DNA of 64,000 nt from Jaminaea rosea (GCF_003144245.1 NW_020289983.1:434001-498000); one strand, 5' to 3'. Numbered from the stretch's first letter, positions 1 through 11,595 are shown. The notes: generated from the sequence alone by a model not told the origin. Numbers and translations are program-made.

Positions 1-1759
1 ACCTGGCTGATGTTGGCTTTCGGCTTCGACCAGAAGTTGCTCGTTGCTGCTGCCAACTTCTCCGCCTTGAAGTCGCCCGGGCACTCTTCTGCGATCAGCT
101 GGTGTAGCTCCGCGCCAAGCTTCACCAGGTGCAGCGGGAGCTGAGCCGCGAGTGGATCGCAGTGACTCGCTCGACCGTAGTGTCATTCCAACTCGTACAC
201 GACCTCGAGGACTTTCTTCACCTGCTTGACCACACCTTTCGCGCCGCAGCGCGTCAAGTGAGCCGCCGTAAAGAGCAGCAGCGCCACCGTGGGGTGCCCA
301 GACTTGCGTCTGCCGAAGTAGTCAGGCACCATAGCTGCACAGCCCGGAGTGGAGTGGCCAGTCAGGCGTGCCGCGTCATCGTACTGGCGCTGCAGGTCCA
401 ATGAGCCTGCGAGAGCGCTTACGACCTGGGCAACGCTTCCGAGCCTCGGTGTCTGGGCCGGACCCTTCGCAGACAGACCAGCAGTGATCCCCGGCATGCG
501 GTCCTCGAGAGAAGCGGCCCGATCTTTCTCAGACAATTTGCTGTTGATGAGCACAAGAATATCGTCGAGGTCGAGCGGCTGGAGGATGATGCGCTTTGCG
601 CGGGCAGCCAGTTTGGGCACGTCTTCAGGGAGGAGGGAGTGACCACGGCGCGCATCGTGCTCGACGTAGTAGGTCAGCGGCGAACGCGACTTGGAGCTTA
701 GCCAGGACTTCCTCTCGTCCCAGTGCAGTCGGCAGTATCCTTCTTTGAGTTGCCGTGCTTGCCGCGGCAGAAGAGCAAGTCGTCTGGCTTGGCTGTCTCC
801 CAGCGATGAACGGCCTCAACGGCAGCAGCGAAGGCTCCCCGGTGCTTACTGGTCCAGTCATCTTCGGCCAGGATCTCGTTCTCAATAAGAGCATCCAGCC
901 ACTCGTCATTGATGACCTGCCAATTGTCGCGCACCCACTGTCGACCGTAATACTCCTGCTTCTCCGCAATCAGCTCGACTAGGCTATTTGACGCGGCCTC
1001 GAAGCGGTCCTTGTCGGAGATCCCAGCAGTGTTGACCACGGCGATCGTGTACAGACCTTTGGCATCGAAGGAGTACGTAGGCAGCTTTGCGGGGGTGAAG
1101 GGGTCGTACGACTTCGCCTTGAGCCACCCGTGCAAGTCGAATGACTGCCCCGCTGCTACCGCTTCGATGTGCAGGCGCACGCCGCGCGCAAACAGGCGGT
1201 AGGCGAATTGCTGCTGCACGAGGGCTCGAACGCCATTGTTGTCGTCGAAGTCTTTGTAGGAGGAGAGGTAGTCGCTTGGCCCATTCATACCGCTCGTCAG
1301 GAAAAACATGGCATCGACGGCGGGAGGCTGCAGCTGGCTTGTCGATACGGCCGCTAGGGATAGCGTCACAGTACCCAGGCCGATGGAAGCCGCGAACGAG
1401 GGCGGGATCGAGAGATGCATACGCTGCAGCGACATATTGGCCTTGTCGCGGAGCTCAGCCGCAGAGGTCGAGAGCTCGAAGGGGAGCTTGTGCCAAGGCG
1501 GACGGAGGGCATTGACGTGATCAAAGAAGCGATGAGAACTGTTAAACCTGATTGGCACGCCAGTCTTCTACTTCGTTCATTCCTGCGTTTGCGGCGAGAG
1601 ATGAACCTCAAAGCCCACATTCTGAGCCGTCCGTGCCATCATGGCGGACAACACGGCATTATTCATCGCTGCAAGGCCCTTTTCGGAATTGATCTTGCGG
1701 ACGAGAGAGGAGTTGGGCCCATCCACGTTGGGCCTGGCAATGTGCCCTTGGCGGAGCAT
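1..1759 (-). pseudogene. decayed gene of unknown function, running off the left edge
   Basis: An ATG at 1759 opens a protein-like reading that continues to the window edge, but only by moving among the three minus-strand frames about five times. Between the breaks the frames are long and free of stops; the longest piece (698-1558) holds about 285 codons. Composition is that of a real protein, with an aromatic- and acid-rich segment and a Cys/His-containing stretch near 700-760. The breaks are single-base shifts without GT-AG borders, so introns do not explain them. I recognise no family. It could be a recently dead gene or a live gene with assembly indels; every other large gene in the window reads cleanly, which favours decay. 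Confidence 0.45.
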
Positions 1760-2458
1760 GTGTTCATGCAGATGCTAGGCGTTGAAGGATGAGGAATCCC
1801 AAATGCTCTCTTTATTGAGTTTGATTCAGGCAGCATAAATCTTTGCTACCAATTTGTTGCACATCCTGTCGTCGCTCGCCAAGAGGAGGAACCTCATGCT
1901 CGCTGACAAGCCAGAGACCTGCCGTCCGCGCACTGCATCACACGAGGTCTGGTGTGTGTGTGTGGTGTGCTCTGGGGAACACGCCGCACGCTAGGGATGG
2001 GCCGCTCGGCTGCCTGCTATTCGTTCAGGATGTGGCGAAGGTGAAGAGGGTGCCTAAAGGAGCGACACTTGGTATCGCAGACAGGCACGCAGCACGTATT
2101 TGACCTTGTACGAGCGCTGGCAGAGGTGCTCAATTGTCTCCTTCAATGATTTGATCGTAGCACGAAGTGTGCCAGCTGGTCTTGCATGAGATCCTGCGCA
2201 CTGAGTCGATAGCTGGTGGATGTCGGCGACGATCAGCGGCGAAGACGATCAGACATCCGGAACACAAGAAGCTGCTGGATGCCCTACGATGAGTGTATGC
2301 TTGCCCGTCGGCCTGATGCACGGCCTGGTGTGTTGGCGGCTCTCGAGCGCCAATGCGTGACTAGGTGATGTTGGTGCTGGTGCTGGTGCTGGTGCTGGTG
2401 CTGGTGCCGATGTTGCTGTTGCTGCCGCCAGAAGTCGTGACATTTACCGTAGACTTGC
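1760..2458. other. gene-free stretch
   Basis: I see no supported gene here. It is the upstream side of the decayed gene and the downstream side of the dehydrogenase. Its only clear structure is a short hexanucleotide repeat near its right end. Confidence 0.6.
2373..2408. repeat. GGTGCT hexanucleotide microsatellite
   Basis: Five perfect GGTGCT units followed by one GGTGCC unit. It lies about 50 bases past the stop of the dehydrogenase gene, so it would fall in that gene's 3' UTR or just beyond. The repeat makes a spurious Leu-Val reading on the plus strand. Confidence 0.9.
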
Positions 2459-3632
2459 TCATGCTGCTTTTGCCGCCTTTGCTGCCATGTTTGCTACAGA
2501 AACGTCAGCGCCGGATGCCTGCGAGTGCGCGAGGGAGAAGGGGGCAAAGTGAGCAAAAGGTCAGCTCAAGCTCCTTCGCTCGTCTTGCCCCGCAGATACT
2601 CACCCACTGAGCCCCCTCCCTCATCCACTCGGGCAGGGCCCCCATGAACCCGACTAACCACGTCGTCCGCGGCATATACACGTAGCTACTACGCCCGCTA
2701 CCCATCGCCTCCACGATCCTCCCCGCGGCGTGCTCAGCGCTCACCGTAGGGAAGAGGGGAGCCAAAAAGGGAGGATAGGACCAGTGAGGGAAAAGAGGAG
2801 TCGAGATGTGCGCCGGGAGGACGAGAGTGGTTTGTGTGCGTGTGGCATGCTGGCGATTCGGGGAGGAGCGGGTGCCTGGTGAGGGCGAGGAAGAGGAACG
2901 CGTGGCAATCTCACGACAAAGTGTCTCGTGCAATCCGACCAGACCCCACTTGCTCGCTACATAGTCGCCCAACCCTGGCACGCCTATGTGCGCCATCAGG
3001 GACGAGACGGTAACGATGTGTCCGCGGTCACCTTCAAGAATCTCAGGAAGAAAGGTGCGTAAAGTCCACAGATGGGAGAGGAGGTTGACGCGGATCGTAC
3101 GCTCGACGAGGAGGGCTGAGTTGTCCTCTTCTTGCTGGGTTGCGGCCGCCTCGCCCAGGTAGCGCGCTTGCTGAGGCGGTGTGGCAACACCAGCATTGTT
3201 GACTAGCATGGTGACCTGATGATCCCTCCAGTGAGCGTGCACGGCGTCTGCGGCTTGACGTACGGCCTCGAGAGAGGAGACATCGCACTGTACCTGGAGG
3301 ACGCTTGCGCTGAGCCCCTCAGCAGCGAGCCTGTCGTGCACCTCGGCGGAGAGGGGCTTGATGTCAAGAGCGGCCACTCTGGCTCCCTTGCGTACGAGTA
3401 AGAGGATGAGCTCAGCCCCGACCCCGCCAGCCGCGCCTGTCACGACGACGAGCTGCTGAGCCCATTCGTGGGCACTGAGCCGGCGTGGCAGCCAGCTGCC
3501 GGAGCGGATCCGTGTGGTGATGAGGCTATGGAGAAGGTAGAGGATGGCTAGGAGCAGTACGAAGGAGAGCGCGTTCGGGGCGACGGCTATTGACGGCCAG
3601 TATGTGCCACCCACGGCAATAGCTATAGCCAT
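2459..3632 (-). CDS. membrane-anchored short-chain dehydrogenase/reductase (RDH/DHRS type)
   Basis: A 362-residue NAD(P)-dependent oxidoreductase of the classical SDR family. Residues about 20-40 form a hydrophobic membrane segment, then come the cofactor motif TGAAGGVG (near 65), the NNAG motif, and the catalytic Ser with YVASK. The N-terminal anchor and 'VSSLMAHIGVPGLGDY' region resemble retinol-dehydrogenase/DHRS lipid enzymes of the ER or lipid droplets; the substrate cannot be read from sequence. An 85-base intron (2519-2603, GTGAGT...CAG) precedes a last exon coding 19 Ala/Lys-rich residues; without it the frame would run on into unlikely sequence. The ATG at 3632 is the first methionine of the open frame. 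It shares a 221-base promoter region with the divergent hotdog gene. Confidence 0.88.
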
Positions 3633-3853
3633 TGCTCTCTGACGGGCAGGAACAGGATTGAAGGGAGGGAAAGCGCACTTGCTTCCTCCCGCCTCGCTTT
3701 CAAAAATCGACCTCGCTCGCACGGGCGCTTCTCAGACCGGCGGGCGGGAAGGGCAACTCGATTGAGGTGCGGGGAACCCCTCGCTCCCACCTTCCCCACA
3801 CTCGTCTTTCTAATCAATCGTCGGATCCCTCTCGTCCCCTCATCCTCATCAAC

Positions 3854-5413
3854 ATGTCGGACCTCAGTCGCTCGTCCGCCCCTCGATCGAAACGAGTTCC
3901 CGCTCCACATGTCTTTCCCCCATACCCACTACGTCAAGCTCTCACCCTTCTCGTCTCTTCTCCGCAACTAGCGCTGGCAATCCTTCCCTCTCCACCCTCC
4001 TGGCTCTACCACTTCAAGACCTTAATCTACATCCTACTCCTTGTGAACATCGGCTCTTTCCCGCTGAGATGGCACTACAACCTGTTCAAGCCTGTCATTG
4101 CGACGATACTCAGGGCAAGACCTTATATCCCGCTGCTTCGCGGACAAGATGAGCAGACGACAAGTCCGAAGACCGGGAGGAAGTTGAGACTCGAAGCCAT
4201 CCCGCTTGGCAAAGACATCTTCGAGGAGAAGGTGTGGCTGCAATGCCGTGCCACGCCCGATGATTGCGAGTACGTATCGCGTTGCCCTTCTTCTGGCATC
4301 CCGCCTTCGCTTCACTCACCGTCTCCCCCTTTCGTCTACAGCTACCTGATGCACCTTTCCAACTCCTCCTACCTCTCCCGTCTGGACGAAGCCCGCAGCG
4401 CTCTCCTGTTCCCGCACTTCTTCCGTCTATATACGGATGGGGCTCGTCTCCACCTCGGCGGATCGTCCTTGACCCACCACAAGGAGATCCCGATCATGGC
4501 GCGCTACGAGATCCGCGTCCAAGTGGCCGCATGGGACGACAAGTGGTTCTACCTTGTTGCACGATTCACAAGTCCGACGGACCCGGAGACGCACAGGAGT
4601 CGACCAGCGGAGGAACCCACCAGTGGCGGCGGAGGAGGGACGTCCACGCCTCGCAGTCCAGGGATCAGCCTGTCGAGGTCGGCCAGGGATCTGAGGGAGT
4701 TGCTGCGCGACGTGGCACGACCTGAGCATGAGGCGAAGGCTAAAGCTGCAAAGGAGAAGGAGAAGGAAAAGAGTAAGCGGGGCAAAGCCTCTTCGCAGCA
4801 GTCCCTTAGCATGTCACGCACAGGTTCAGTCGAAGCTTCGAGCCCAACCTCGCCCTCGCGCGCCGAGCCCACTCTCTACGCGACCGTTGTCAGCAGGTAC
4901 TGTGCCAAGTACAACCGTAAGACGATCCCCCCCTGGCTGGTCGTCGCCTCCTCCGGCTTCGGCACTTGGGCATCCACGCGTGCCAACTGGGACAAAGCCG
5001 AGACTTGTAGGGAGCGCTACGCCTCCGGTGCTCGGCGGTTGGCCTTGGCCCGGCGAGGAAGTAGCTCTGGCCGTGGAATAGGAGGGACCGTCAAGCCGAA
5101 CGAAGCCTTCCTGTCCGCTTTCGACCCGCAGGTAGCCAAGGTGGGGGCTGCTCCCACGGGGCCCGACTCGACGTCGAGCTCTGCTGGCTCGCCAGCCGGG
5201 GCTGCGAGTAACGACTGGATGCACCCTACTGCTTGGTCGCTCGTGGAGTGGGAGGCGAGGCGACAAAAGGGGCTGGAGGAAGTCGCTGGACTCGGTGGGC
5301 TTGCGCCTAGTGCTCCGATGGGTGGGCAACCTGTGGGTAGGAAGGGGACAGCCAGTGGGAGAGCCACACCGGCTGCGGGCAGTGGCGTCGGTAAGAGTGG
5401 ATACTTCGAGTGA
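3854..5413 (+). CDS. THEM6-like hotdog-fold (thioesterase-like) membrane protein
   Basis: About 495 residues. A hydrophobic segment (about residues 35-65, LALAILPSPPSWLYHFKTLI onward) is followed by a hotdog-type core with the THEM6/4HBT-like pattern NSSYLSRLDEAR...FF...GSSLTHHKEIPIMARYEIR...WDDKWFYLVARF. A long Ser/Gly-rich low-complexity insert separates this from a second conserved block (TVVSRYCAKYNRKTIPPW). Family members are acyl-CoA thioesterase-like, but many lack proven activity. One 72-base intron (4270-4341, GTACGT...CTACAG) interrupts the Asp codon before YLMHLSN; because 72 is a multiple of three, the intron also reads as open frame and could be mistaken for coding. The start MSDLSRSS at 3854 is preferred over upstream in-frame codons. 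Confidence 0.8.
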   Translation: MSDLSRSSAPRSKRVPAPHVFPPYPLRQALTLLVSSPQLALAILPSPPSWLYHFKTLIYILLLVNIGSFPLRWHYNLFKPVIATILRARPYIPLLRGQDEQTTSPKTGRKLRLEAIPLGKDIFEEKVWLQCRATPDDCEYVSRCPSSGIPPSLHSPSPPFVYSYLMHLSNSSYLSRLDEARSALLFPHFFRLYTDGARLHLGGSSLTHHKEIPIMARYEIRVQVAAWDDKWFYLVARFTSPTDPETHRSRPAEEPTSGGGGGTSTPRSPGISLSRSARDLRELLRDVARPEHEAKAKAAKEKEKEKSKRGKASSQQSLSMSRTGSVEASSPTSPSRAEPTLYATVVSRYCAKYNRKTIPPWLVVASSGFGTWASTRANWDKAETCRERYASGARRLALARRGSSSGRGIGGTVKPNEAFLSAFDPQVAKVGAAPTGPDSTSSSAGSPAGAASNDWMHPTAWSLVEWEARRQKGLEEVAGLGGLAPSAPMGGQPVGRKGTASGRATPAAGSGVGKSGYFE

Positions 5414-5574
5414 CGGGGAGGCGCGACAGCGGAAACTAGAGAGAGCAGTGTGATGTGCGATGGATGTCATTGTAGCTTCGATGTGACAAATTGGACATCC
5501 ACTAGACAAGACAGTACCATAGTACAAGCTCAAGAGGCGGGAAGATGCGATGCCCGTGCTACACGCCATTAGCA

Positions 5575-7920
5575 TCATCCCTCCCTCTGCGCAGCCGCCT
5601 GAGCAGCCGCAGCCGCCGTTTGGGCCGCCTTGCTCATTCCGCCCTGTGCACCACCCTGTGCCTGTCCCGGCCCCTGGCCTCTAACTCGAACAGGCGGCAG
5701 AGGCATCCCTGTCCCCGGCACTCTGATACCCCACATCCTCTCCAGCACCAGCTGAACGTCCTTCGCCTCCAACTTGGGCTCTCCCGCCGCCGCGTTGCCT
5801 CCCCTTCCACTCGCAGATGAATTGCTCCTGTGCTTCGCGACCTTACAGGCAAAGTGCGTCGCCGAATCGATGAAGTCGTCTGCTAGGTCGAGGAGGAGGT
5901 CCTCTACGTCGGGCGAGAGGATCTCTGATGGGTCGACTTCGAGCAGGAGGGAGGAGAGGGAACGTTTCAAGAGGACGCGGGTGGATGCTGGACCTGCGGC
6001 GTTCGCGTTGGAAGACGAGGCTACAGCATTGCCGGCGTCTTTTGAGGCTGATGAGCCGGCTCCTGCACCTTGCTTTGCAGCTGCGGTGGCGGATGACGGT
6101 CCAGCAGCCCCTGCTGCGACATCGCACCCCTCCTCTCCCTCTTTACCGGGAGGGTACGCCAAGATCCCCGGCGTGCTCACAGCCGCTCCTCCAACGCCGC
6201 CTGCGAGACCCATGCTGAGGGTCGGTCGAGGTCCCTGCGCATTGGGGTAGGGCTGCGGAACTTGCGGAGGGAGGTTGGCACTGATGGTCGTGTGCGGATT
6301 GTATGATGCGGACGCTGAGCCCGAGGTGCTCGTCGTGCTGGGCGCGGTCGGTGGGTGAGAGGAAGAAGTGGCAGCACCCGGAGGCGGCGCAGCTGCTGTC
6401 GCGGGCGCATTCACCGGCGTGCCCGTACTGCTGCTCACAGCGGCCGAAGCTCCACGGTCTACAAGCATAGAAGCACCCCCCGCCGCGTTGGAAGCCATTC
6501 CGCTTGCCTGTTGCTGGTGCGCCGCCGCGGCAGCCGCGGCCGCAGCGGGAGAGGGGCGATTCGCTGCTGCACCTGCGCCCTGTGATGGCGGGGGGCTGCC
6601 CGCTGCTACGCTGCCTCGCTGCTGTTGTTGCTGCTGGGTCTGTGGAGGACGAGCTTGTTGCTGTTGAGGCTGCTGGCCCTGCTGGGACTGAGAAGCCTGA
6701 CGACCCATCTGCTGCCCAGCTGCCGCCGCCCCTCCTTGACCTCCCTGTCCCCCGGCCTGCTGCTGCCTCTCCAATGCCACGTTGCGATTGACGAGTTCCT
6801 TGACCTGCCCGAAGCGATGCATGATCGCCGCGCTCTTCTGCTGCTCCTGCTGTAGCTGTGCTTGCAGCTGACTTCGCTGCCCAGCATCAGTAGCTTGCTG
6901 GAGCTGTGATTCGAGTTCCTTGATCCCCTTCTGAACCTGAGGAAGAGCCGCAAAGATTGATGTAGCCATGCGGCCTTGGTCTGGAGTGAGGTAGCTCAGC
7001 CAATTACTAGGCAAGCCGCCAGGGCCGCTGTTGTTGCTGGAGCTCGGCGTGGGGGCGTTTTGTTGGCCACTGGGCTGTGGCGTCCCCTGCTGTTGCTGCT
7101 GCTGCTGAGGCGGGGGACGTTGAGCCTGCGGGAACGGGGCCGGGGGCGGCCTGACTTGAGGTGACGCGGTGCGCTGCTGTTGCTGCTGTTGAGAAACAGG
7201 GCCTCTTTGCTGCTGCTGCTGCTGCTGCATCTGAGGAGGCGGCCTTGCTTGACCAGGAGCAGGCGACGACACATGAGGCGAAGGCTGCTGCTGGGCTCCC
7301 TGCTGCTGTCCTTGCTGAGGCATAGTCGGCGGACGAGCCTGGCTACCGCCTTGATTTTGGCTCCTGTTCATATTCACATAATTTTGAATCTGCAACGGCA
7401 GAACACCGCAACAACATTGCTTGTCAGCCGAACGCCGTCCATGGCTGCTGGGCATATGCTAATGTGGGTTACTCACCGACACGAGCTGATCTTCGCTCAG
7501 CTGGCCAGAGCTTCTAGCATTGGCCAAGAAGGACTGCATCGCTTGAGGATTGGTGGCCAACATGTGTAAAAGAGCCCCATTCTGTTGAGTCGCACCACCA
7601 CCGCCGCCGCCGCCGCCGCCGCCGTTGTTACCAGCAGCCGCTCCACCTTGCTGCTGCTGGCCCTGCTGCCCGCCGTTAGCGCCAGGCGGCCTGGGCATCT
7701 GATTCGTCGGTGGCCTAGCTTGATTACCTCCACCCTGTCCGCCATTCTGCTGCTGATGCTGCTGCGCCCGCTGTTGAGCTTGGGCCATTGCAATCTGCTG
7801 CTGGTGGGCGAGTTGCTGACGATAGGCTGCGGCGGCCCCGCCCGCATTGGCATTGTTGGCGTTGCCGTTGGCATCCGCGCCAGCATTGCCGCCAGTGTTG
7901 GCCTGCTGATTGTTGTTCAT
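5575..7920 (-). CDS. TAF12: TAF12, histone-fold subunit of TFIID and SAGA
   Basis: A 752-residue transcription factor subunit. The histone fold lies at about residues 620-705 and shows the TAF12 signature: LLLEVDPSEILSPDVEDLLL, then DDFIDSATHFACKVAKHR, then LEAKDVQLVLERMWGIRVPG. In TFIID and SAGA this pairs with TAF4 or Ada1. The first 600 residues are Gln/Ala/Pro/Gly-rich with many homopolymer runs, typical of fungal Taf12. One 87-base intron (7390-7476, GTGAGT...TTGCAG, phase 0) joins QLSEDQLVS to IQNYVNMNR. A conserved helical block (NWLSYLTPDQGRMATSIFAA onward) with many charged residues sits near residue 310. The start is the first ATG of the upstream exon (MNNNQQ). Confidence 0.93.
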
Positions 7921-8448
7921 GGCTGTTTGCGCTCGCTCTTCAGGAAGGTGAAGAGAGCGGCGTGGTGGATGGATGAGAAGGAGCAGACGCAAGATGGCTT
8001 CGACGGACAGAGGCACGGACGGACAGGCGCGGCAGCGGGAGCGGGAGGGGGCGTCATTGTGAGCGGAACCACATCTCAAGCAACCATGGGACACGGTGAA
8101 CGACGTCTTCGTGATTGGCTTTGGTAGTACAGGCGGGAGATGATGATGGTGGTGTCGATGGCGATGGCGGAAGGAGGAAGAAGAAAGCAAGATGCAAAGA
8201 GGGGAAAGGATGGACAGTGAAGAAGGGAGGGGGGAACAGGAGGGTGAACTATCGAAGACATGCTGCATTTTGGTGCGATGGCGGAGGGGAAAGTGCATGG
8301 GATGCTATGAAGGAAAAGGGGGCGAAGAAGGTGACAAGGAGGAATTGGGCCCTACGTGTGGCGTAATGCGTGATGATGGTGGCGGTGGCCGTGGCCTGCG
8401 CGGGTCCAGATCTCCTTTCCTCCCTCCAAACCCTTCAACGCACACGTC
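7921..8448. other. gene-free stretch upstream of TAF12
   Basis: Between the TAF12 start and the stop of the G3BP-like gene, both on the minus strand. It should hold the TAF12 promoter and leader and the G3BP 3' end. Open frames here are low-complexity (Ser/Pro/His-rich) and lack support. Confidence 0.6.
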
Positions 8449-10142
8449 TTACGCAGCAGGCGCCTTGCCCCCACGCCCACGTCCACGCCCACCAGCCGTC
8501 TTGAACCCACCCCTGTCGGCGCGCTCACCACGCTGCCCCTCGCGCTGTCCCTCGCCCCTTGGCCCGCCCGGAGCTCCACCGGCCTGACCAGGCCTGTTCC
8601 TCTTCTCCTCGATGCTGACCTTCCACTTCTTGTCACCGACCGCAACTCCGCCCCCACTCTGGCTGGCAGCGATAGCCTTGCGCGCCGTCTCCGGGCTGTC
8701 GAAGGTAGCGAAAGCGCAAGCACGGGACGGAACCATCTGCAACTCCTTGAGCTGGCCGAAGCGCTCCTCGAGGACAGAGCGGAGCGACGATTCGGTGATG
8801 CCGTTCTCCGAGATGGCGTTCTTGATGAAGACGGCACCAGGTTGAACAGTACCGCCCTCACGATTACCGTGGCTCTGCGACTGCTGCTGCTGCTGCTGTT
8901 GAGAGGTTGCGTTGCTGCGGGCGCCAGTAGCACCGCTGCGAGCGCCAGCTGCGACGGTGACGGCAGGAGCGGTAGTGCTCGTTCCCTTGGCGTCGGAGCG
9001 GACAGCGCTTCCCCACGTCGTGGCGTTGGAGGCGGCGAGGTTGGCCCAGGTCTTGGGCTTGGGAGGGCCAGTGGGCTCGGCAGGAGGCGCGGCTGCAGCC
9101 TGAGTAGGAGCTGAAGGAGCGGCAGTGGCGGCGACAGGAGAAGGAGCGGCAGCGGCAGGAGCTGCGGCGGCAGCAGCGGGGGCGGTCTCCTCCTTGGCGG
9201 CCTCAACGGGAGAGGGCTCTGCGGCAGCGGTGGTCGTCGCCTTGGCCTCCTCAGCAGCAGCGGCAGGTGCTGAAGTCTCAGGCTCGGCCTTCTTCTCATC
9301 CGCAACCTCGGTGACGCTGGTGTCTTGAGGGGCAGCAGCGATGGCAGCGGTCTTGCTGCTCTCGGGGTTTGCCGCAATCACGGGCTGAACGTGAGGCGTA
9401 GCGCCCGGCTGGGCAATGGCGCTGATATCTGCCTTGGCACCTGCGACGTCTCGTCCCGTCTCCTTTGCCTCGGCCTCATCCTTTCGAATGTCCTCCTCAA
9501 CCTCCTCAGCCTGCTCCTCGGACTCGTCCTCGTCCTTGAGGTAGCGGAAGATGTCGTTGAGAACAAAGTAGCCATTGGGTTGCTCAGCGAGGAAGAAGGT
9601 CTGAGCAAACTTGCGCCAGGGACCTGCGAGCGAGAGGCGAGGCAGCGGCGTCAGTGTATGCTTCCAGCTGACCCGACGCTGAGGCTACTCGCCATTCTTG
9701 TTGGACATCTCTCCAAGGACCTGAATGATGATGCCGCCAGACGCAGACGACTGCGAGTCGACGTTTGAGACGTAGACCTTGCAGTCCTGGAAGCCAAGAG
9801 CGGTGATGCGGTCGTGAATTTCCTGTGAGGCATGGCGAAGGGACAGAAGGCAGGGTCAGCTAGGCAGCCCACCTACGCTTGCCATGAGTGGGGACTGACC
9901 TGCTGTCCGAAACATTGCTTCTCCTCCTCCTGCTCAGTGCCGTGGATCAAGGTGCTCTTCTTTGTATAAAAGCAGTGCAGTCGTCCGGGGTTTTGGTTGA
10001 GGAAGGTGTAGTACTGAGGAACGAAGAGCCAGCCAACCTCCGAGGGCTGGACGGCGGGCTTGCCACCTGCCTGAGTGGCAGCGGCGGCATTGGGGGCTGA
10101 AGTCGATGCTACGGCGCCATTGGTCTGCTGTGAGGAAGACAT
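8449..10142 (-). CDS. G3BP-like NTF2/RRM RNA-binding protein (Bre5/Nxt3 type)
   Basis: A 515-residue homologue of G3BP, yeast Bre5 and fission yeast Nxt3, which partner the Ubp3-type deubiquitinase and join stress granules. An NTF2-like domain lies at about residues 35-165 (VGWLFVPQYYTFLNQNPGRLHCFY; QPNGYFVLNDIFRYL). Acidic and Ala/Pro-rich disorder follows, then an RRM at about 380-470 (AVFIKNAISENGITESSL; ACAFATFDSPETARKAI) and an RGG-like tail ending GRGRGRGGKAPAA. Intron 1 is 9823-9899. Intron 2 (9624-9692) is GC-AG: only a donor of GCGAGT joined to CTCGCAG keeps the frame and restores the family motif NG-PWRKFAQTF; the nearby GT would shift it. Confidence 0.9.
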
Positions 10143-10624
10143 GGCTACGAGCGCGATAAGGATGGGGGAAGCGGAAGGTGGAGTAGATATCGAGGAGTGA
10201 GCTGAGCAGTCGAACGAGAGTTGGAGCGAGTGTATGCGAGCTCACCGTCCAGTGCTTTGATGCTAGGAAGGAATGATCAGGCGTAGAAGCGCGACTGTGT
10301 GACAATCGATGTCGAGGTGGTGCTGAAGCGAGACTAGCTCTGTGATGACAGGAGCAGTCGAAGGTGATTGGTAGTGGAGAAAGAGAGTGCCGTCGACGTC
10401 GACGTCCGTTGAGAAGCTTTGGTCTCGCTCGGCCTTTGCCGCTCCGCCCCGCCCTGGAACTCGACTCGTGGAGATGAGCGCGCGCGCTCAGACAAGGGGG
10501 GGCGGTGGGGGCGGACTGAGCCAGCTGCTGCCGTACCGTGACCATGATCACGGCGCGAGAGCATCACTACCTCCTCAATCAGACTGGCTGTACACAAAGG
10601 ATGCTTCATATTCACGAAATGCTG
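10143..10624. other. gene-free stretch upstream of the G3BP-like gene
   Basis: Holds the leader and promoter of the G3BP-like gene and the 3' end of the PAP2 gene, both minus strand. I see no gene or structured RNA in it. Confidence 0.6.
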
Positions 10625-11386
10625 CTACACCACCGCAACACGATCTGCAACCCACTTCAATCCGTCGATCACAATGAGCCTAGCCGCCGTGATCCACTGA
10701 TCCCACTGCTCTACCTTCTCATGCATCCTCAACGGCCTGCCCCCACCCCAGCTCGTGTCCGCATTCCAGATCTGCCAAGCCCCATTTGCTACTACCAGCC
10801 CCAAACATCCACCGATGATGACCTGCTTGCCCGAATGCACACCCAGTGCGACGCGCGACCACATGACTAAGGGAAGGAAGGTGGCCAGCACGGCAGAGTA
10901 GCACATCTCCCAGGGTGTCAACGCCGCCAGTACGTCCCCACGATGTTGCACCACTTTGACTAGCGGGTAGGCCAGCACGTAGCAAGTCATGAAGCTCACT
11001 GTCGCACTATGGGTGGATGGCATACCATGAGTCTTGACCGCGCTTCCCTCTGGCCTCGGGTCCTTGATCATCGTCTTGAGCGTCTTTGCGGCTGTACTAG
11101 TGGCCAGGGCGCCAAAGAGGTACCAAGCAGACTCGACACGTGCGTTCCAACCGAGTATACTGACGGCCGTCACGGCTGTGGTGACGCCCTGAGTGTAGCG
11201 GAGGAAGCGTAGCAAGGGGGTCGGGGCTGTATGTGAGGATGGCGTCGCACGAAACAGGCGATGACCACGGTTCTCGTGACGGCCATGGGACGGTGATGAT
11301 GATGATGATGATGAGACTGCTTCATCCTCTGCTTTCTTGACTGCGGTTGCCTTGCCCTTCCTGTGCCTGACATCGGTGGCAGCCAT
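10625..11386 (-). CDS. PAP2-family lipid phosphate phosphatase, membrane protein
   Basis: A 253-residue integral membrane phosphatase. The three catalytic motifs of the PAP2/haloperoxidase superfamily are complete: K-TMIKDP-RP (KX6RP), GMPSTHS (PSxH) and SRVALGVH (SRX5H). Four or five hydrophobic segments surround them. A Ser-rich and His-containing cytosolic N-terminus precedes the first segment. The compact form resembles dolichyl-diphosphatase-like and plant LPP-epsilon-like enzymes, so a polyprenyl or lipid pyrophosphate is a likely substrate, but this is inference. The start at 11386 (MAATDVRHRK) is the first ATG; longer readings need non-ATG starts. It is divergent from the glyoxalase-fold gene across 209 bases. 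Confidence 0.82.
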   Translation of the reverse strand: MAATDVRHRKGKATAVKKAEDEAVSSSSSSSPSHGRHENRGHRLFRATPSSHTAPTPLLRFLRYTQGVTTAVTAVSILGWNARVESAWYLFGALATSTAAKTLKTMIKDPRPEGSAVKTHGMPSTHSATVSFMTCYVLAYPLVKVVQHRGDVLAALTPWEMCYSAVLATFLPLVMWSRVALGVHSGKQVIIGGCLGLVVANGAWQIWNADTSWGGGRPLRMHEKVEQWDQWITAARLIVIDGLKWVADRVAVV

Positions 11387-11595
11387 GTTTGCTGTCGTGG
11401 CTTGTGACTCGGACTCGTGGGGGGATGACCAAGAAGCCGACGAGCTCGAGACGCGGACCGGGCAGTCGGACTGGCTCGACTGGACCGTCCGTGCGCCGGT
11501 GTGAGGACGGTGAGACCTCAAAATAGGGCTCGCCTCGAGTCCTTCGAAGTCATGACTCTTGGCCTGGCTCTCATCCTACCAAATCATCAACAAAG

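Noticed and set aside
2365-2610. Plus-strand open frame starting MMLVLVLVLVLV
   Set aside because: It is the translation of the GGTGCT repeat and lies over the 3' end and intron of the dehydrogenase gene.
7459-8298. Longer minus-strand reading upstream of TAF12
   Set aside because: The part before MNNNQQ is low-complexity leader; the ATG at 7920 gives the natural start.
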